Assembly: GCA_023512435.1 (NCBI GenBank) | Contig: JAILZP010000002.1 | Coordinates: forward strand, 62,001-126,000 | Source of the DNA: Peptococcaceae bacterium | Lineage (GTDB): Bacteria; Bacillota; Desulfotomaculia; Desulfotomaculales; Desulfocucumaceae | Reading direction: 5' to 3' | Length of the DNA stretch: 64,000 nt | In this document: one piece after another, positions 9,079 through 19,746 of the stretch | How the letters are laid out: every line of letters begins with the position of its first letter | Position numbering within the stretch: the first letter of the stretch is position 1 | Translations under genes and position numbers: made by a program | The notes under the pieces: model-generated | Databases searched by the model: none | Told to the model about the DNA's origin: nothing | The model's input: only the letters and a program-made list of their open reading frames with translations

Positions 9079-10189
9079 GCCTGGCGGGAGACAGGGGGGC
9101 CGTGTCCAGGAGACTGCACTTGCCCTCGGTAATCAATTGGGAAACAATCAGCCCGATGGCCGGTGAATGCATGAAACCGTTTCCGGCAAAGCCGCCGGCG
9201 ATGAAAAACCCCTCAAGGTCCGGGTGTTCCCCGATTATTCCCAGGTAGTCCGGCGTCAGGGACCTTGTGCCGACGTAGGCCCTGACCAGTTGGGCGTCCT
9301 GCAGGCGGGGAATGCGGAGGACCGCCGACTCGATGAACCCGTCCAGCAGGGACCAGTCCACCGCGGTATCCGTTCCGGGAAAGGAGTCCTTATCGGTGCC
9401 CCCCAGCAGCATGGTGCCGCTTTTTTCCGTGTGCATGTAAAAGCCCGTGTCCATGTCCACCACCAGGGGGGCGCGCCCGGGTATACCTTCCAGGGGGGCG
9501 CAGACGTATACCTGCCTCCTGTACGGCCGGGCCGGAATCTCGATACCGGCCAGTTTGCCTATTTCAGGCAGGCCGGGCCCGGCGGCGTTCACCAGCACCC
9601 GGCAGGAAAAGCGGCCGGAGGAGGTGGTTACGCCCCTGACTTGATTGTTTGAAATCGCTATGCCGGTGACTTCTTCCCGGAGAAATACTTCCACCCCTCT
9701 TTTCCTGGCCTGCTTAAAGTACCCCATGGTGACCCCGTAAGGATCGGCGTAGCCGTCCAGGGGGCAGGTGGTTCCGCCCACCAGGTCGTCGGTGCGGATG
9801 TACGGATGTCTACCGGCTATCTCCTCCGGTGCGAGAAACTCCGCCGGCACATCAAAGTCTTTCAGGACGGCCAGGTTTCTTTCAAATTCCTTCAGCCGGT
9901 CCGGATTGGAGGAAACAAAGAGGTAGCCCCGGTGGAAAAAGTATACGGGATAGTCCATTTCTTTTTCAAAGTTCTTTAAGTAAGGGAGGCTGATTTTGGT
10001 CAGGGCCACGTTTGTGGGACTGGAGAACTGGTGCCTGATGCCCCCGGTACAGTAGGCGGTGGAACCCATGCAGGGAAATCTTTCCTTTTCAATCACCGCA
10101 ATTTTCAGCTTTCCGGTCAGCGAAAGGTGATAGGCGATGCTGAGCCCGATCACCCCCGCCCCCGTCACAACAACATCAAAGGCTCTCAA
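9047..10189 (-). CDS. FAD-dependent amine/amino-acid oxidase-like protein (DAO family)
   Basis: About 380 residues, the usual size for glycine/sarcosine oxidase-like flavoproteins. FAD-binding GAGVIGLSIAYHLS lies at the N-terminus, a middle DAO domain follows, and the C-terminal GFFIAGGFAGNGFMHSPAIG closes the FAD site. The likely reaction is oxidation of a secondary or primary amine; the substrate is unknown. I chose the TTG at 10189 (ACGGAGGTGG upstream) because it puts the dinucleotide motif next to the N-terminus. An ATG at 10237 with AGAGGA is a possible alternative. It diverges from fakA. Confidence 0.75.
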   Translation of the reverse strand: MRAFDVVVTGAGVIGLSIAYHLSLTGKLKIAVIEKERFPCMGSTAYCTGGIRHQFSSPTNVALTKISLPYLKNFEKEMDYPVYFFHRGYLFVSSNPDRLKEFERNLAVLKDFDVPAEFLAPEEIAGRHPYIRTDDLVGGTTCPLDGYADPYGVTMGYFKQARKRGVEVFLREEVTGIAISNNQVRGVTTSSGRFSCRVLVNAAGPGLPEIGKLAGIEIPARPYRRQVYVCAPLEGIPGRAPLVVDMDTGFYMHTEKSGTMLLGGTDKDSFPGTDTAVDWSLLDGFIESAVLRIPRLQDAQLVRAYVGTRSLTPDYLGIIGEHPDLEGFFIAGGFAGNGFMHSPAIGLIVSQLITEGKCSLLDTAPLSPARLYGDGEKNVF

Positions 10190-10317
10190 CCCGTATCCCA
10201 CCTCCGTGCGATACTGGATTCCCCGCCGCCGGTCCATTTTCCTCTTTCTATAAAAGGTTTTATTGATTTTGTGGCGAATAAAATCTAAGTTTGGAAAATT
10301 TTTTCGGAGGAAGGTCA

Positions 10318-11934
10318 ATGCGATTCGATTCATTCAACGGCAATGACCTCCTGATGATGCTGGTCGGAAGCGCCAACCTGCTGGCGGAGAACCGCTCCGA
10401 GATAGATTCGCTGAACGTTTTTCCGGTGCCCGACGGGGATACCGGGACAAACATGCACTCCACCTTTCTGGCGGGGGTCAGGGAGGCCAGGGAAAGGAAA
10501 GGCTCGCCGGCGGGAGATATTGCCTCCGCCATGGCCCGGGGCAGCCTCCTGGGGGCCCGGGGCAATTCCGGGGTGATCCTCTCCCAGATTCTGCATGGAT
10601 TCGCCAGGGTCCTGGAAAGCAAGGACCGGGTGTACACTGCCGATGTGGCCGCGGCCTTTTCCGAGGGGTCCCAGGCAGCCTGGCGGGCAGTGATGAACCC
10701 CGTGGAGGGGACCATGCTGACCGTGTGCAGGAGGATTTCGGACTCTTTCCAGGAGGCGGTGAAGAGGGGGTATGACCTGATCAAGGCCACCCTGCACGCA
10801 TACAGGCAGGCTCAGCAGGCCCTGGCGGAAACCCCGGAGATGCTGCCGGTGCTGAAGGAGGCCGGCGTGGTGGACGCCGGGGGAAAGGGGCTGGTGGTGA
10901 TCCTGGAGGGCATCCTGCACGCCCTGAAAATGGCTGCGGCCAGGAAGGAACTGGAACTGTTCGACCTGGCGGCCAGCCAGCAGAAGGAGTTCATGGCCAG
11001 GGCCGGGGACGTGTCTCCCGCCCTGGAGTATACCTATTGCACAGAAATGGTTGTCCGGGGCAAAAGCCTGCCCCTGGACCGGATGCGGAGGGAGCTCTCT
11101 CCCTACGGCGACTGCCTGCTGGTGGTGGGAAACGATGAGGCCGCAAAGGTTCACATCCATTCCAACCACCCGGGGCTGGTGCTGGAGTGCTGCCTCAAAT
11201 ACGGCGCCCTGATCGGCGTGCAGGTGAACAACATGGAGGAACAGCACAAAGATTTCGTCCAGGCGGCAGTCCCGGAAAAGCCCCTGGGGGTGGTCAGCGT
11301 CGGGCTGGGTGAGGGGATTATGAGGATCATGGAGAGCCTGGGAGCCGATGTGGTGGTGCCCGGGGGGCAGACCATGAATCCGAGCACCGAGGCCATACTG
11401 GAAGCCATCACCCGGGTGAGGGCCGGCAAGATCCTGGTCCTGCCCAACAACGGCAACGTGGTGATGGCCGCGGAACAGGCGGCGTCGATGGCCCCCGGGC
11501 AGGTCCGGGTGGTGAAAACGGCCAACATCCCCCAGGGGCTGGCCGCCCTGCTGGCTTATAATCCCTACGGGGACCCGGACCAGGTGGCGGACAAAATGGC
11601 CCGGGCCGCCGGTGCGGTGAGGTGCGGGGATATAACCCGGGCGGTCAGGGATACAACGATAAAGAGATGTAAAATAAAGGCCGGGGAATACATTGCCGTA
11701 ATCGATGACCGGATTGTGGCCGCGGGACCGGACCTTTACCCGGTGGTCAGGCTGCTGGTGGACGCCCTGGCGGAGGACGGGGCGGAAATACTGACCCTGT
11801 ATTACGGCGCCGGCCTTTCCGGGGACGAGGCCGGGTCGGTGGCGCGAAGGCTGGCTGAAGACGGCGTCGGTTTGGAAATAGAAACCCATTACGGCGGGCA
11901 GCCCCATTACCAGTTTATAGTTTCCGCCGAATGA
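10318..11934 (+). CDS. fakA: Fatty acid kinase ATP-binding subunit FakA (DAK2/YloV family)
   Basis: 538 residues. The N-terminal DhaL/DAK2 domain (1-200) has the nucleotide/Mg signature NVFPVPDGDTGTNM and the GARGNSGVILSQ loop. The middle and C-terminal domains are those of YloV/FakA. In Firmicutes FakA phosphorylates exogenous fatty acids held by FakB (DegV family) to acyl-phosphate for phospholipid synthesis. The ATG at 10318 follows GGAGGAAGG at good distance. A fakB-type gene starts 16 nt downstream, which supports the fatty acid kinase call over dihydroxyacetone kinase. Confidence 0.9.
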   Translation: MRFDSFNGNDLLMMLVGSANLLAENRSEIDSLNVFPVPDGDTGTNMHSTFLAGVREARERKGSPAGDIASAMARGSLLGARGNSGVILSQILHGFARVLESKDRVYTADVAAAFSEGSQAAWRAVMNPVEGTMLTVCRRISDSFQEAVKRGYDLIKATLHAYRQAQQALAETPEMLPVLKEAGVVDAGGKGLVVILEGILHALKMAAARKELELFDLAASQQKEFMARAGDVSPALEYTYCTEMVVRGKSLPLDRMRRELSPYGDCLLVVGNDEAAKVHIHSNHPGLVLECCLKYGALIGVQVNNMEEQHKDFVQAAVPEKPLGVVSVGLGEGIMRIMESLGADVVVPGGQTMNPSTEAILEAITRVRAGKILVLPNNGNVVMAAEQAASMAPGQVRVVKTANIPQGLAALLAYNPYGDPDQVADKMARAAGAVRCGDITRAVRDTTIKRCKIKAGEYIAVIDDRIVAAGPDLYPVVRLLVDALAEDGAEILTLYYGAGLSGDEAGSVARRLAEDGVGLEIETHYGGQPHYQFIVSAE

Positions 11935-11950
11935 ACGGAGGATTGTAAAA

Positions 11951-12796
11951 GTGGGAAAAATCAGTATTGTTACCGACAGCACGGCGGATCTGCCGGAAGC
12001 AATCGTAAAGCGCTACAACATCACGGTGGTTCCGCTGAAGGTTTTTTTCGGCCCGGAGGTTTACCTGGACGGGGTGGAAATCACCCCGGACGAATTCTTC
12101 CGCCGGCAGGTGGACGGCGAATTCTCCAGCACCTCCCAGCCTTCGCCGGCTGATTTCGTGGAATACTATACGCCCCTGGTGGAAGCGGGGGACGAAATAA
12201 TATCCATTCACATTTCCAGCCAGATGAGCGGGACGGTCCAGTCCGCCAGCATGGCCAGGACCGCGCTGAACTATCCCGCCCTGGAGGTGGTGGACTCCGG
12301 CGTGGTGAGCGTGGCCCTGGGTCTCCTGGTATTGAACGCGGCCAGGGCGGTGGAGGCCGGAAAAACCAGGGAAGAGGTGCTGGCCCTGGTGGGGGAGATG
12401 ATGAAGGAATTGAAGGTCTATTTCATGGTGGACACCCTGGAGTACCTGCAGCGGGGGGGCCGCATTGGCAGGGCCCAGGCATTTTTGGGCACCCTTCTCA
12501 ACGTCAAGCCCATCCTGACCATAAAGGACGGACTGGTACACCCCCACGAAAAGGTGAGGGGAAGGTCCAGGGCCATAGCCCGCCTTATTTCCCTCATGGA
12601 AGAAAGCTTCGGCCGGGCCGGCGGGCTGCAGTGCTGGATAACCCACGGCGTTTTTCCGGAAGGGATGGAAGAGGTTAAAAAGGGCATGGAAAAATTGGAC
12701 TGCCGGGAAATTTTAACCGGACGTCTGGGGCCCGTGGTGGGGACCCACGCCGGCCCCGGCCTGGTGGGACTGGTCTGCCTGCCGGTTAAAGAATAG
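11951..12796 (+). CDS. fakB: DegV family fatty-acid-binding protein (FakB)
   Basis: 281 residues, full length for DegV/FakB. The N-terminal ISIVTDSTADLPEA signature and the later SSQMSGTVQSASMA and EYLQRGGRIG motifs line the fatty-acid pocket. It presents bound fatty acid to FakA. Start is GTG at 11951 with CGGAGG upstream. The tight coupling to fakA argues they form a working pair. The chain specificity (saturated or unsaturated) cannot be read from sequence by eye. Confidence 0.9.
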   Translation: MGKISIVTDSTADLPEAIVKRYNITVVPLKVFFGPEVYLDGVEITPDEFFRRQVDGEFSSTSQPSPADFVEYYTPLVEAGDEIISIHISSQMSGTVQSASMARTALNYPALEVVDSGVVSVALGLLVLNAARAVEAGKTREEVLALVGEMMKELKVYFMVDTLEYLQRGGRIGRAQAFLGTLLNVKPILTIKDGLVHPHEKVRGRSRAIARLISLMEESFGRAGGLQCWITHGVFPEGMEEVKKGMEKLDCREILTGRLGPVVGTHAGPGLVGLVCLPVKE

Positions 12797-12916
12797 TTGG
12801 CTGCCGCCCGGTTCCCGGCAGGAAAAAAACAATCCGCCGTCGTAATAATAGCTTGTTACAGAGATTTGAGAATTTAAAAAAAAGTTTCAAGATTGAATAA
12901 TTCAGGGGGTGCGCTT

Positions 12917-14869
<1,953 letters not shown>

Positions 14870-14934
14870 TCAGGACTAGGGCTGTGACGAACATCGCCTC
14901 AACTCTCTAATTCCTGTGCTGGCGGGGCGGTCCG

Positions 14935-16173
14935 ATGCGCATAAGTTTCAGGAATCTTAATTTCAGGATGAAAGAAATTGGAATTCCTGTGCGGTACCCG
15001 GCCGGGGAGAAAATAATTCTGCGGGGTCATAAAAACCGTTTTTTCTTCCTGGTTGCCGACGGCCTGGTGGAGGTGTACTCCGGGGACGGGGGACGGAAGA
15101 TTCACCTGGCCCGTCTCTTCCCCGGGGATTATTTCGGGGAAATGTCGTGCCTCACCGGGGAGGCCTCCAGCGCCACCTACGCCGCCCTGGACGACGTTGA
15201 CCTGCTGCGGACGGACAGGGAGGGGCTGCTGAAACTGCTGGCGGATTTGCCTGAATTCAACCGCCATATTCTTGAAACCTTCTGCAGCATGGTTAAAAAG
15301 GGCGGGACCGGCCCGGAGGCCGCAGTCCCGCTTTTTTCAGCGGGAGACGGGGCCGGGGACAGCCGGCCCCGGGACGCGGGGTCCGCCGGGAGGCCCAGGA
15401 TCGGCCTGGCCCTGGGGGCCGGGGTGGTCCGCGGAATGGCCCATATCGGAGTGATCAGGTCACTGCAGAAAAACGGCATACCCGTGGACATGGTGGCCGG
15501 AACCAGCGCCGGAGCAATGGTGGGGGCCTGTCTGGCCGCCGGCCTCACCGTGGACAGGATGGAGGAGATTGCCAAAGGTTTGCGGTGGTCACGGATTGCA
15601 GCCCCGGTGCTGCCCCCGGGAAAGGCTTTCTTAAACAATGAAAAGCTGGGCCTGCTGGTTGAGCGGGAGCTTGGCGGCAAGACCTTCAGTGAGCTGAAGA
15701 TTCCCTTTGCCGTGGTGGCGGCCGACGCCTGCACGGGGGAGGAGGTCGTCATCAGGGAGGGGAAGGTGTCCGATGCCGTTAGGGCCTCCACCGCCATTCC
15801 CGCCGTCTTCGACCCGGTGAAGCTGGGGGACCGGACCCTCATCGACGGGGCGGTGGTGAACATGGTGCCGGCCAGTGTCTGCCGTTCCATGGGGGCCGAC
15901 CTGGTCATCGCCGTGTCGGTGAACGACTTTTCCTTCCGGTCCGGGCCGCCCAGGAATATAATCATGGCCATCCTGCGCTACACCGACATGATGCTGAAAA
16001 GGCAGGTGGCCCAGGCCAAGAACCAGTGGGCGGACATTGTCGTAAGCGTGGAAAGGCCCGACCTGAGCGGCTACAGCTTCCGGGAGGCCAGGCAGTTCAT
16101 CAGGGAGGGGGAGCGGGCCGCTGACTCCGCGATGCCCAGGATCAAGGCCCTGATCAGCGCCTGGCGGATTTAG
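14935..16173 (+). CDS. Cyclic-nucleotide-binding domain fused to patatin-like phospholipase
   Basis: 412 residues. Residues 15-115 form a cNMP-binding fold (LFPGDYFGEMSCLTGEASSATY). Residues 155-410 form a patatin/RssA-type serine hydrolase with an oxyanion loop (GAGVVRGMAHIG), nucleophile GTSAG (about 188) and catalytic Asp in DGAVVN (about 303). This is the bacterial counterpart of neuropathy-target-esterase architecture, here with one cNMP domain and no membrane anchor. The conserved Arg of a true cAMP pocket is not obvious, so ligand binding is uncertain. It probably acts on lipid esters, in keeping with the nearby fatty acid genes. Confidence 0.85.
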   Translation: MRISFRNLNFRMKEIGIPVRYPAGEKIILRGHKNRFFFLVADGLVEVYSGDGGRKIHLARLFPGDYFGEMSCLTGEASSATYAALDDVDLLRTDREGLLKLLADLPEFNRHILETFCSMVKKGGTGPEAAVPLFSAGDGAGDSRPRDAGSAGRPRIGLALGAGVVRGMAHIGVIRSLQKNGIPVDMVAGTSAGAMVGACLAAGLTVDRMEEIAKGLRWSRIAAPVLPPGKAFLNNEKLGLLVERELGGKTFSELKIPFAVVAADACTGEEVVIREGKVSDAVRASTAIPAVFDPVKLGDRTLIDGAVVNMVPASVCRSMGADLVIAVSVNDFSFRSGPPRNIIMAILRYTDMMLKRQVAQAKNQWADIVVSVERPDLSGYSFREARQFIREGERAADSAMPRIKALISAWRI

Positions 16174-16256
16174 GCCGCAAGCGGTTGCAAGGGGCCCGCC
16201 GGACTGTTTTATCAATGTTCTGGCCCGGATTCTGCTTACCTTTCCTGGACCCTGGT

Positions 16257-17444
16257 TCACTTGTCCCTGTTTTTTTCCGCCAGCCTGGAGGCGCACGCCA
16301 GGCATATTTTGCCGCTGGTCAGCACCGACCCGCATGACTCGCAGTATTTAAGTATTTTCCGGGCGCAGTCCCGGCAGTAAAAGTCTCCCCGCATCTCCAC
16401 CCGGGCGGCGAAGAAGTCGGCGTCGTCGTAATCCACCCACTCCCCGCAGGAACTGCAGCAGGCCTCCTCCATATCGCTCAGCAGGTACTCCAGGGCGGCG
16501 TACGGCTCGTTGGTGGCAATGCCTATCTTTAAAATTACACTGTCGCTCAAGGTCAGGTTTTCTTTCAGGTACCTGTGCAGCCTCCGGTGGGTGCGGTCCG
16601 GCCTGTACGCTTCCAGAAGCTCCCTGACCTCTCCGTCCCCGACCTTTACCGAAGAGGCGAAGAAATGCTCGAAATCCTCCACCGTCATCCGGTCGAAGGG
16701 CATGGCCCAGCACTCGTACATGTACCCGGATATGGCCTCCACGTCCCTGATCTTGATTTCGTCGAAAAGGCCCTCCAGGGCGTCCATCATCTTTTCCTTC
16801 AGGTCCAGCATGTCGTTTTTCATTCTCTCCCGGCGGAGAATGCTCAGGACGTCGTCGGCCTGGAGCAGAAGGTTGTAGGAATGCTCCTTGAGCCTGTTCA
16901 GGATCCTGTCGTTGCGGCTTTTCACCTTGTTCTTGTAAAAGGACATGTGCTCGATGTTGGACCAGAGGTTTTCCACCTCGCTGCGGACCTGAATCTCGAA
17001 ATTGAAGTTGAGGTTGTTCCAGGTATAGACTCCGTCGTAATGATGGGTCATCTTCCCGTTTTCGTGCCTGGTGGGGTGGTGGGTAAGGGAGGTGATGTTG
17101 CTGAATCTGAACAGTTCTTTCTTTTCCTTCTCAAAAAGCTTTACCACCTTCTCCACGTCCTCGCCCAGCTCCACAATGATGAAAAATCCTATCAGGTCCG
17201 GGATGTCGTCCAGGGAGGCCGCATTCTTGTACTCGTCCTTTCTCTGGATCTTTTCGGCTATGCTTTCCCAGGTCTTCACCCTGACCTCGAAACGGTAAAG
17301 GGGATACTGTTTAACCTGCAGCCTGTAACTGGTCTGAAACATGGCGAAAAAATGCTTGAATTCGTCCATTATGGTTTCAGCGGCCAGGTTAAGACTGGAG
17401 AGGCTCTCAAGGTAGCTTTTTTTCATCTGTTCCAGGATGTCCAA
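16257..17444 (-). CDS. RelA/SpoT synthetase-like protein with C-terminal zinc fingers
   Basis: About 395 residues. The middle carries a (p)ppGpp synthetase-like nucleotidyltransferase signature. RFEVRVKTWESIAEKIQRK matches the RxKxxxSxxxK substrate motif, DIPDLIGFFIIVE keeps the metal Asp, and FEIQVRSEVENLW keeps the conserved Glu. No HD hydrolase, TGS or ACT domain is present. The last 70 residues hold two zinc-ribbon motifs (CCSSCGEW, CRDCARKI, CESCGSVL, CLAC). The TTG at 17444 has GGGGAGGAA 6 nt upstream; a GTG at 17498 is the alternative and would place a strong hairpin inside the gene. It diverges from the PhoU-like gene. Whether it makes alarmones, or another pyrophosphorylated product as toxSAS enzymes do, is unknown. 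Confidence 0.7.
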   Translation of the reverse strand: MDILEQMKKSYLESLSSLNLAAETIMDEFKHFFAMFQTSYRLQVKQYPLYRFEVRVKTWESIAEKIQRKDEYKNAASLDDIPDLIGFFIIVELGEDVEKVVKLFEKEKKELFRFSNITSLTHHPTRHENGKMTHHYDGVYTWNNLNFNFEIQVRSEVENLWSNIEHMSFYKNKVKSRNDRILNRLKEHSYNLLLQADDVLSILRRERMKNDMLDLKEKMMDALEGLFDEIKIRDVEAISGYMYECWAMPFDRMTVEDFEHFFASSVKVGDGEVRELLEAYRPDRTHRRLHRYLKENLTLSDSVILKIGIATNEPYAALEYLLSDMEEACCSSCGEWVDYDDADFFAARVEMRGDFYCRDCARKILKYCESCGSVLTSGKICLACASRLAEKNRDK

Positions 17445-17470
17445 AAAAAGTTCCTCCCCGGAACCCTTGT

Positions 17471-17491
17471 GGCCGCCGGTTGCCGGCGGCC
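17471..17491. other. Strong hairpin upstream of the RelA/SpoT-like gene
   Basis: GGCCGCCGG and CCGGCGGCC arms (9 bp, 3-nt loop) lie just upstream of the preferred TTG start at 17444, or inside codons 2-9 if the GTG at 17498 is used. On the plus strand it is followed by only four T, with no plus-strand gene to terminate. It may be a 5' leader structure controlling translation of the synthetase-like gene. Confidence 0.45.
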
Positions 17492-17664
17492 TTTTCACAG
17501 GCGTGCTCCGTCATTATTATACATTAAATTTCCGGCCTTTCGGCGGATTATTTTCACTGCCCGTTATAAAGTTTACCCGGATCCGGAAGAATCCGCAGGT
17601 TCTCTTATGATAGATCCGGAAATGCCCCCGGACGGGCTTTTTTCATCAAGTGGCCGGTTGATTG

Positions 17665-17693
17665 TTGGAAAAGGGTCTGCCTGGAGGTATAAT
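17665..17693 (+). promoter_or_regulatory. Sigma-A-type promoter for the PhoU-like gene
   Basis: TTGGAA (17665-17670), 17-nt spacer, TATAAT (17688-17693). It lies 129 nt before the chosen start of the PhoU-like gene. The -10 is consensus and the -35 is a four-of-six match. Confidence 0.5.
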
Positions 17694-17822
17694 AAAAAAT
17701 ATAATGTCGGGTGGAAGACAATTAATTATGTGTTCCTGATTTTGCCAGGCGGTTGATCTATGACCCCCGGCCGGATGGCGGACCAGGGGCTGCAAACCCG
17801 GAAAAACGAAAGGGGGATTAAC

Positions 17823-18431
17823 TTGGGAAAGGACACACTGGATGAAAAAAGTTGTCTTGCTCTTCACGAGATAGCCCTGGAGCTGAAGAACATGCTGGAT
17901 GGTATTACCCACGACTTTTACCGCCACAGGGAGGAATACCTTTCGGAGGTCAAGCAGTTAAGCGACGCCACCGTAAGCTCCATGAAAAAATCAGTGCTGA
18001 GTATGCCGATCATCGCGGGGGCATCTCTGAAAGAGGCGGCCGGCAGGTACGAGGTCATGCGGGACCTGGAGTACATCAGGCTGAACCTGGAAAAAATCAT
18101 GCGGGCCACCCGGGAAAAGTTGAACAGGAGCGTGCTTTTCAGCAACTGGGCCGTTGAAGAGCTGAATGTCCTGTTTGCCGGGGCCGGTGACGGTCTGACC
18201 ATTCTGTCCGAATATTTAAAACAGTGCGCCGAGACCAACCGGGAACGTCTGGAAAACGAAACCGAAAAACTCCTCCGGGACATCTCGCGGTTCTCCCAGC
18301 AGCACGAGGACCGGTTCATGAAGGGCGTCTGCACTCCGGAGTCGGCGGCCATCTACCAGTCCATGCTGGATGCCTTCAGGGATATCTTCAGGCACATCAA
18401 ATCATGCGTGGTCAAGGTGTTCAGGTATTAA
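17823..18431 (+). CDS. PhoU-like helical protein
   Basis: 202 residues, predicted almost entirely helical. The C-terminal half (RYEVMRDLEYIRLNLEKIM; RFMKGVCTPESAAIYQSMLD; FRHIKSCVVK) resembles PhoU-type metal- or phosphate-signalling bundles. The match is weak, so function is not assigned. The TTG at 17823 follows AAAGGGGGATTA; an upstream ATG at 17760 lacks a clear ribosome binding site. A promoter and a good terminator bracket it, so it is a monocistronic unit. It sits head to head with the RelA/SpoT-like gene, which may mean a shared process. Confidence 0.55.
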   Translation: MGKDTLDEKSCLALHEIALELKNMLDGITHDFYRHREEYLSEVKQLSDATVSSMKKSVLSMPIIAGASLKEAAGRYEVMRDLEYIRLNLEKIMRATREKLNRSVLFSNWAVEELNVLFAGAGDGLTILSEYLKQCAETNRERLENETEKLLRDISRFSQQHEDRFMKGVCTPESAAIYQSMLDAFRDIFRHIKSCVVKVFRY

Positions 18432-18449
18432 CCCGGTCTAATCAACCGG

Positions 18450-18472
18450 TGGGCTGAATGGCCCATTTTTTT
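18450..18472 (+). terminator. Intrinsic terminator after the PhoU-like gene
   Basis: TGGGC / GCCCA arms with a 6-nt loop followed by seven T. A second hairpin (AACCGG / CCGGTT, 18506-18526, then ATTTTT) follows and overlaps the end of the convergent NUDIX gene. Confidence 0.65.
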
Positions 18473-18524
18473 GCAAAAAGGCCAGTTGAATACAATAAAT
18501 TGAATAACCGGCAACAGGGGCCGG

Positions 18525-19184
18525 TTATTTTTCCCGCCACTTTTTGGGGGGCATTTTCAATACGGGGTGATCCGGCCAGCAAAGGCTGAGGAAGTTGTGC
18601 AGGATGATACCGGTAAGGCCCCAAATGAAATACTTGCCGTACTCGTAGAAATACATCGGGTAGGAAGTCCTCACCTGCCATCCCTCCCTGTAGGTCGGCG
18701 GCACCTTGTGCAGGGGGAAGTCATTTTTATACCTGGTGGCCACCTCAACATGGGTTGCATAGGGAGGTTCGGCCAGAAAGAAATCGACGGGGACCAGGAA
18801 CAGTTCCTCCACCTCCCGGGCATTGGGCGTGATCCCGGAGGTTTTTATTTCCCCGGCGTACGGGTAAATCAGGGCGCCCATGGGTGAGGCCAGAATATCC
18901 AGGGGTCCGATAATCCTGATATCCCCGCTGTCAATTCCCAGTTCTTCGGTGGTTTCCCTCAGCGCCGTGGCCAGGGGATCCGGGTCGTTGCCCTTTTCCA
19001 CCACGCCGCCGGGAAAGCATATCTCACCCGGCTGCCTTTTCAGATTTCTGGACCTTACCTCGAACAGTATGTGGCATTTCCCGTCCTTTTCCACCAGCGG
19101 CAGCAACACCGCCGAAACAAGCCGGTCCGATTGGTTAAGTATGGCCGGCCGGCGGCCCGCCAGGCGATTGTATATGTACTGCAC
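18525..19184 (-). CDS. NUDIX hydrolase, CoA-diphosphatase type
   Basis: 219 residues. The NUDIX box runs from GGVVEKGNDPDPLATALRET to TEELGI (about residues 57-80), keeping the RExxEE metal site in variant form. The preceding LKRQPGEICFPGG is the signature of the CoA pyrophosphatase (NudL/PCD1) branch, which cleaves CoA to 4'-phosphopantetheine and 3',5'-ADP. The substrate call follows from this motif; other nucleoside diphosphate derivatives are possible. It converges on the PhoU-like gene. Confidence 0.85.
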   Translation of the reverse strand: MQYIYNRLAGRRPAILNQSDRLVSAVLLPLVEKDGKCHILFEVRSRNLKRQPGEICFPGGVVEKGNDPDPLATALRETTEELGIDSGDIRIIGPLDILASPMGALIYPYAGEIKTSGITPNAREVEELFLVPVDFFLAEPPYATHVEVATRYKNDFPLHKVPPTYREGWQVRTSYPMYFYEYGKYFIWGLTGIILHNFLSLCWPDHPVLKMPPKKWREK

Positions 19185-19302
19185 TGTTATCCTCCATTTT
19201 TTTGTGCAAAAAGCATTGTTTATCCGGACTTGATAAAGCTATTATATAAATGTCGGAGTGTTTCGGAAAGAGTTTTTTCATTCCGGACGGGGTGGTAACG
19301 GT

Positions 19303-19629
19303 TTGAATGACATCTGGGCGCTGCCCTCGGGTGAATGGGTGGTTTATTCCGACGAGGAGGCCGTGATCAGGGATTTTCTCTCCCTGGCAGACCTGGAGGT
19401 GGTCACCTCCTACCACGGAATGTTCAAAAAGCACAGGGCCGTACAGTTTAAGTTTGCCGGCCGGGAAGAACTATTGCGGTATGTGTGCTTCATGGCTGGT
19501 TTTGATTACGGCCAGGCGGTCAAGCTGCTGAAACGCCCAGGAATAAGCTACAACCGGTTATTTGGAGACAGCGCGCACCAGCCCCCCCTGTTTATTGAGA
19601 CGGAACCCCGCAGGAAGAAGGCCAGGTAA
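19303..19629 (+). CDS. Small conserved-looking protein of unknown function
   Basis: 108 residues from a TTG at 19303 with GGACGGGGTGG 8 nt upstream (the frame is open back to 19258). Composition is that of a soluble, folded protein, with a basic C-terminal tail (EPRRKKAR). The body includes SGEWVVYSDEEAVIRDFLSL and LLRYVCFMAGFDYGQAVKLL. I recognise no motif. It lies 117 nt before uridine kinase on the same strand and could be co-transcribed with it. Confidence 0.6.
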   Translation: MNDIWALPSGEWVVYSDEEAVIRDFLSLADLEVVTSYHGMFKKHRAVQFKFAGREELLRYVCFMAGFDYGQAVKLLKRPGISYNRLFGDSAHQPPLFIETEPRRKKAR

Positions 19630-19746
19630 CCGGACACGGTTCAGGATCACCCGGGACCGGGAGGTTTTGGGTGTTTTATTTTTGATTGATCGGAAAAGGG
19701 GTATATTCAGGCTTCATAGAATTTTATACTGCGGGAGGGGGATGAG

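Noticed and set aside
10330-11982. Minus-strand open frame opposite fakA
   Set aside because: The composition is His/Gly/Gln-rich with no recognisable domain, and the plus strand codes a full FakA.
18506-18532. Separate terminator for the NUDIX gene
   Set aside because: The hairpin overlaps the end of the gene and its T-run is on the plus strand, so it can only serve the convergent PhoU-like gene.
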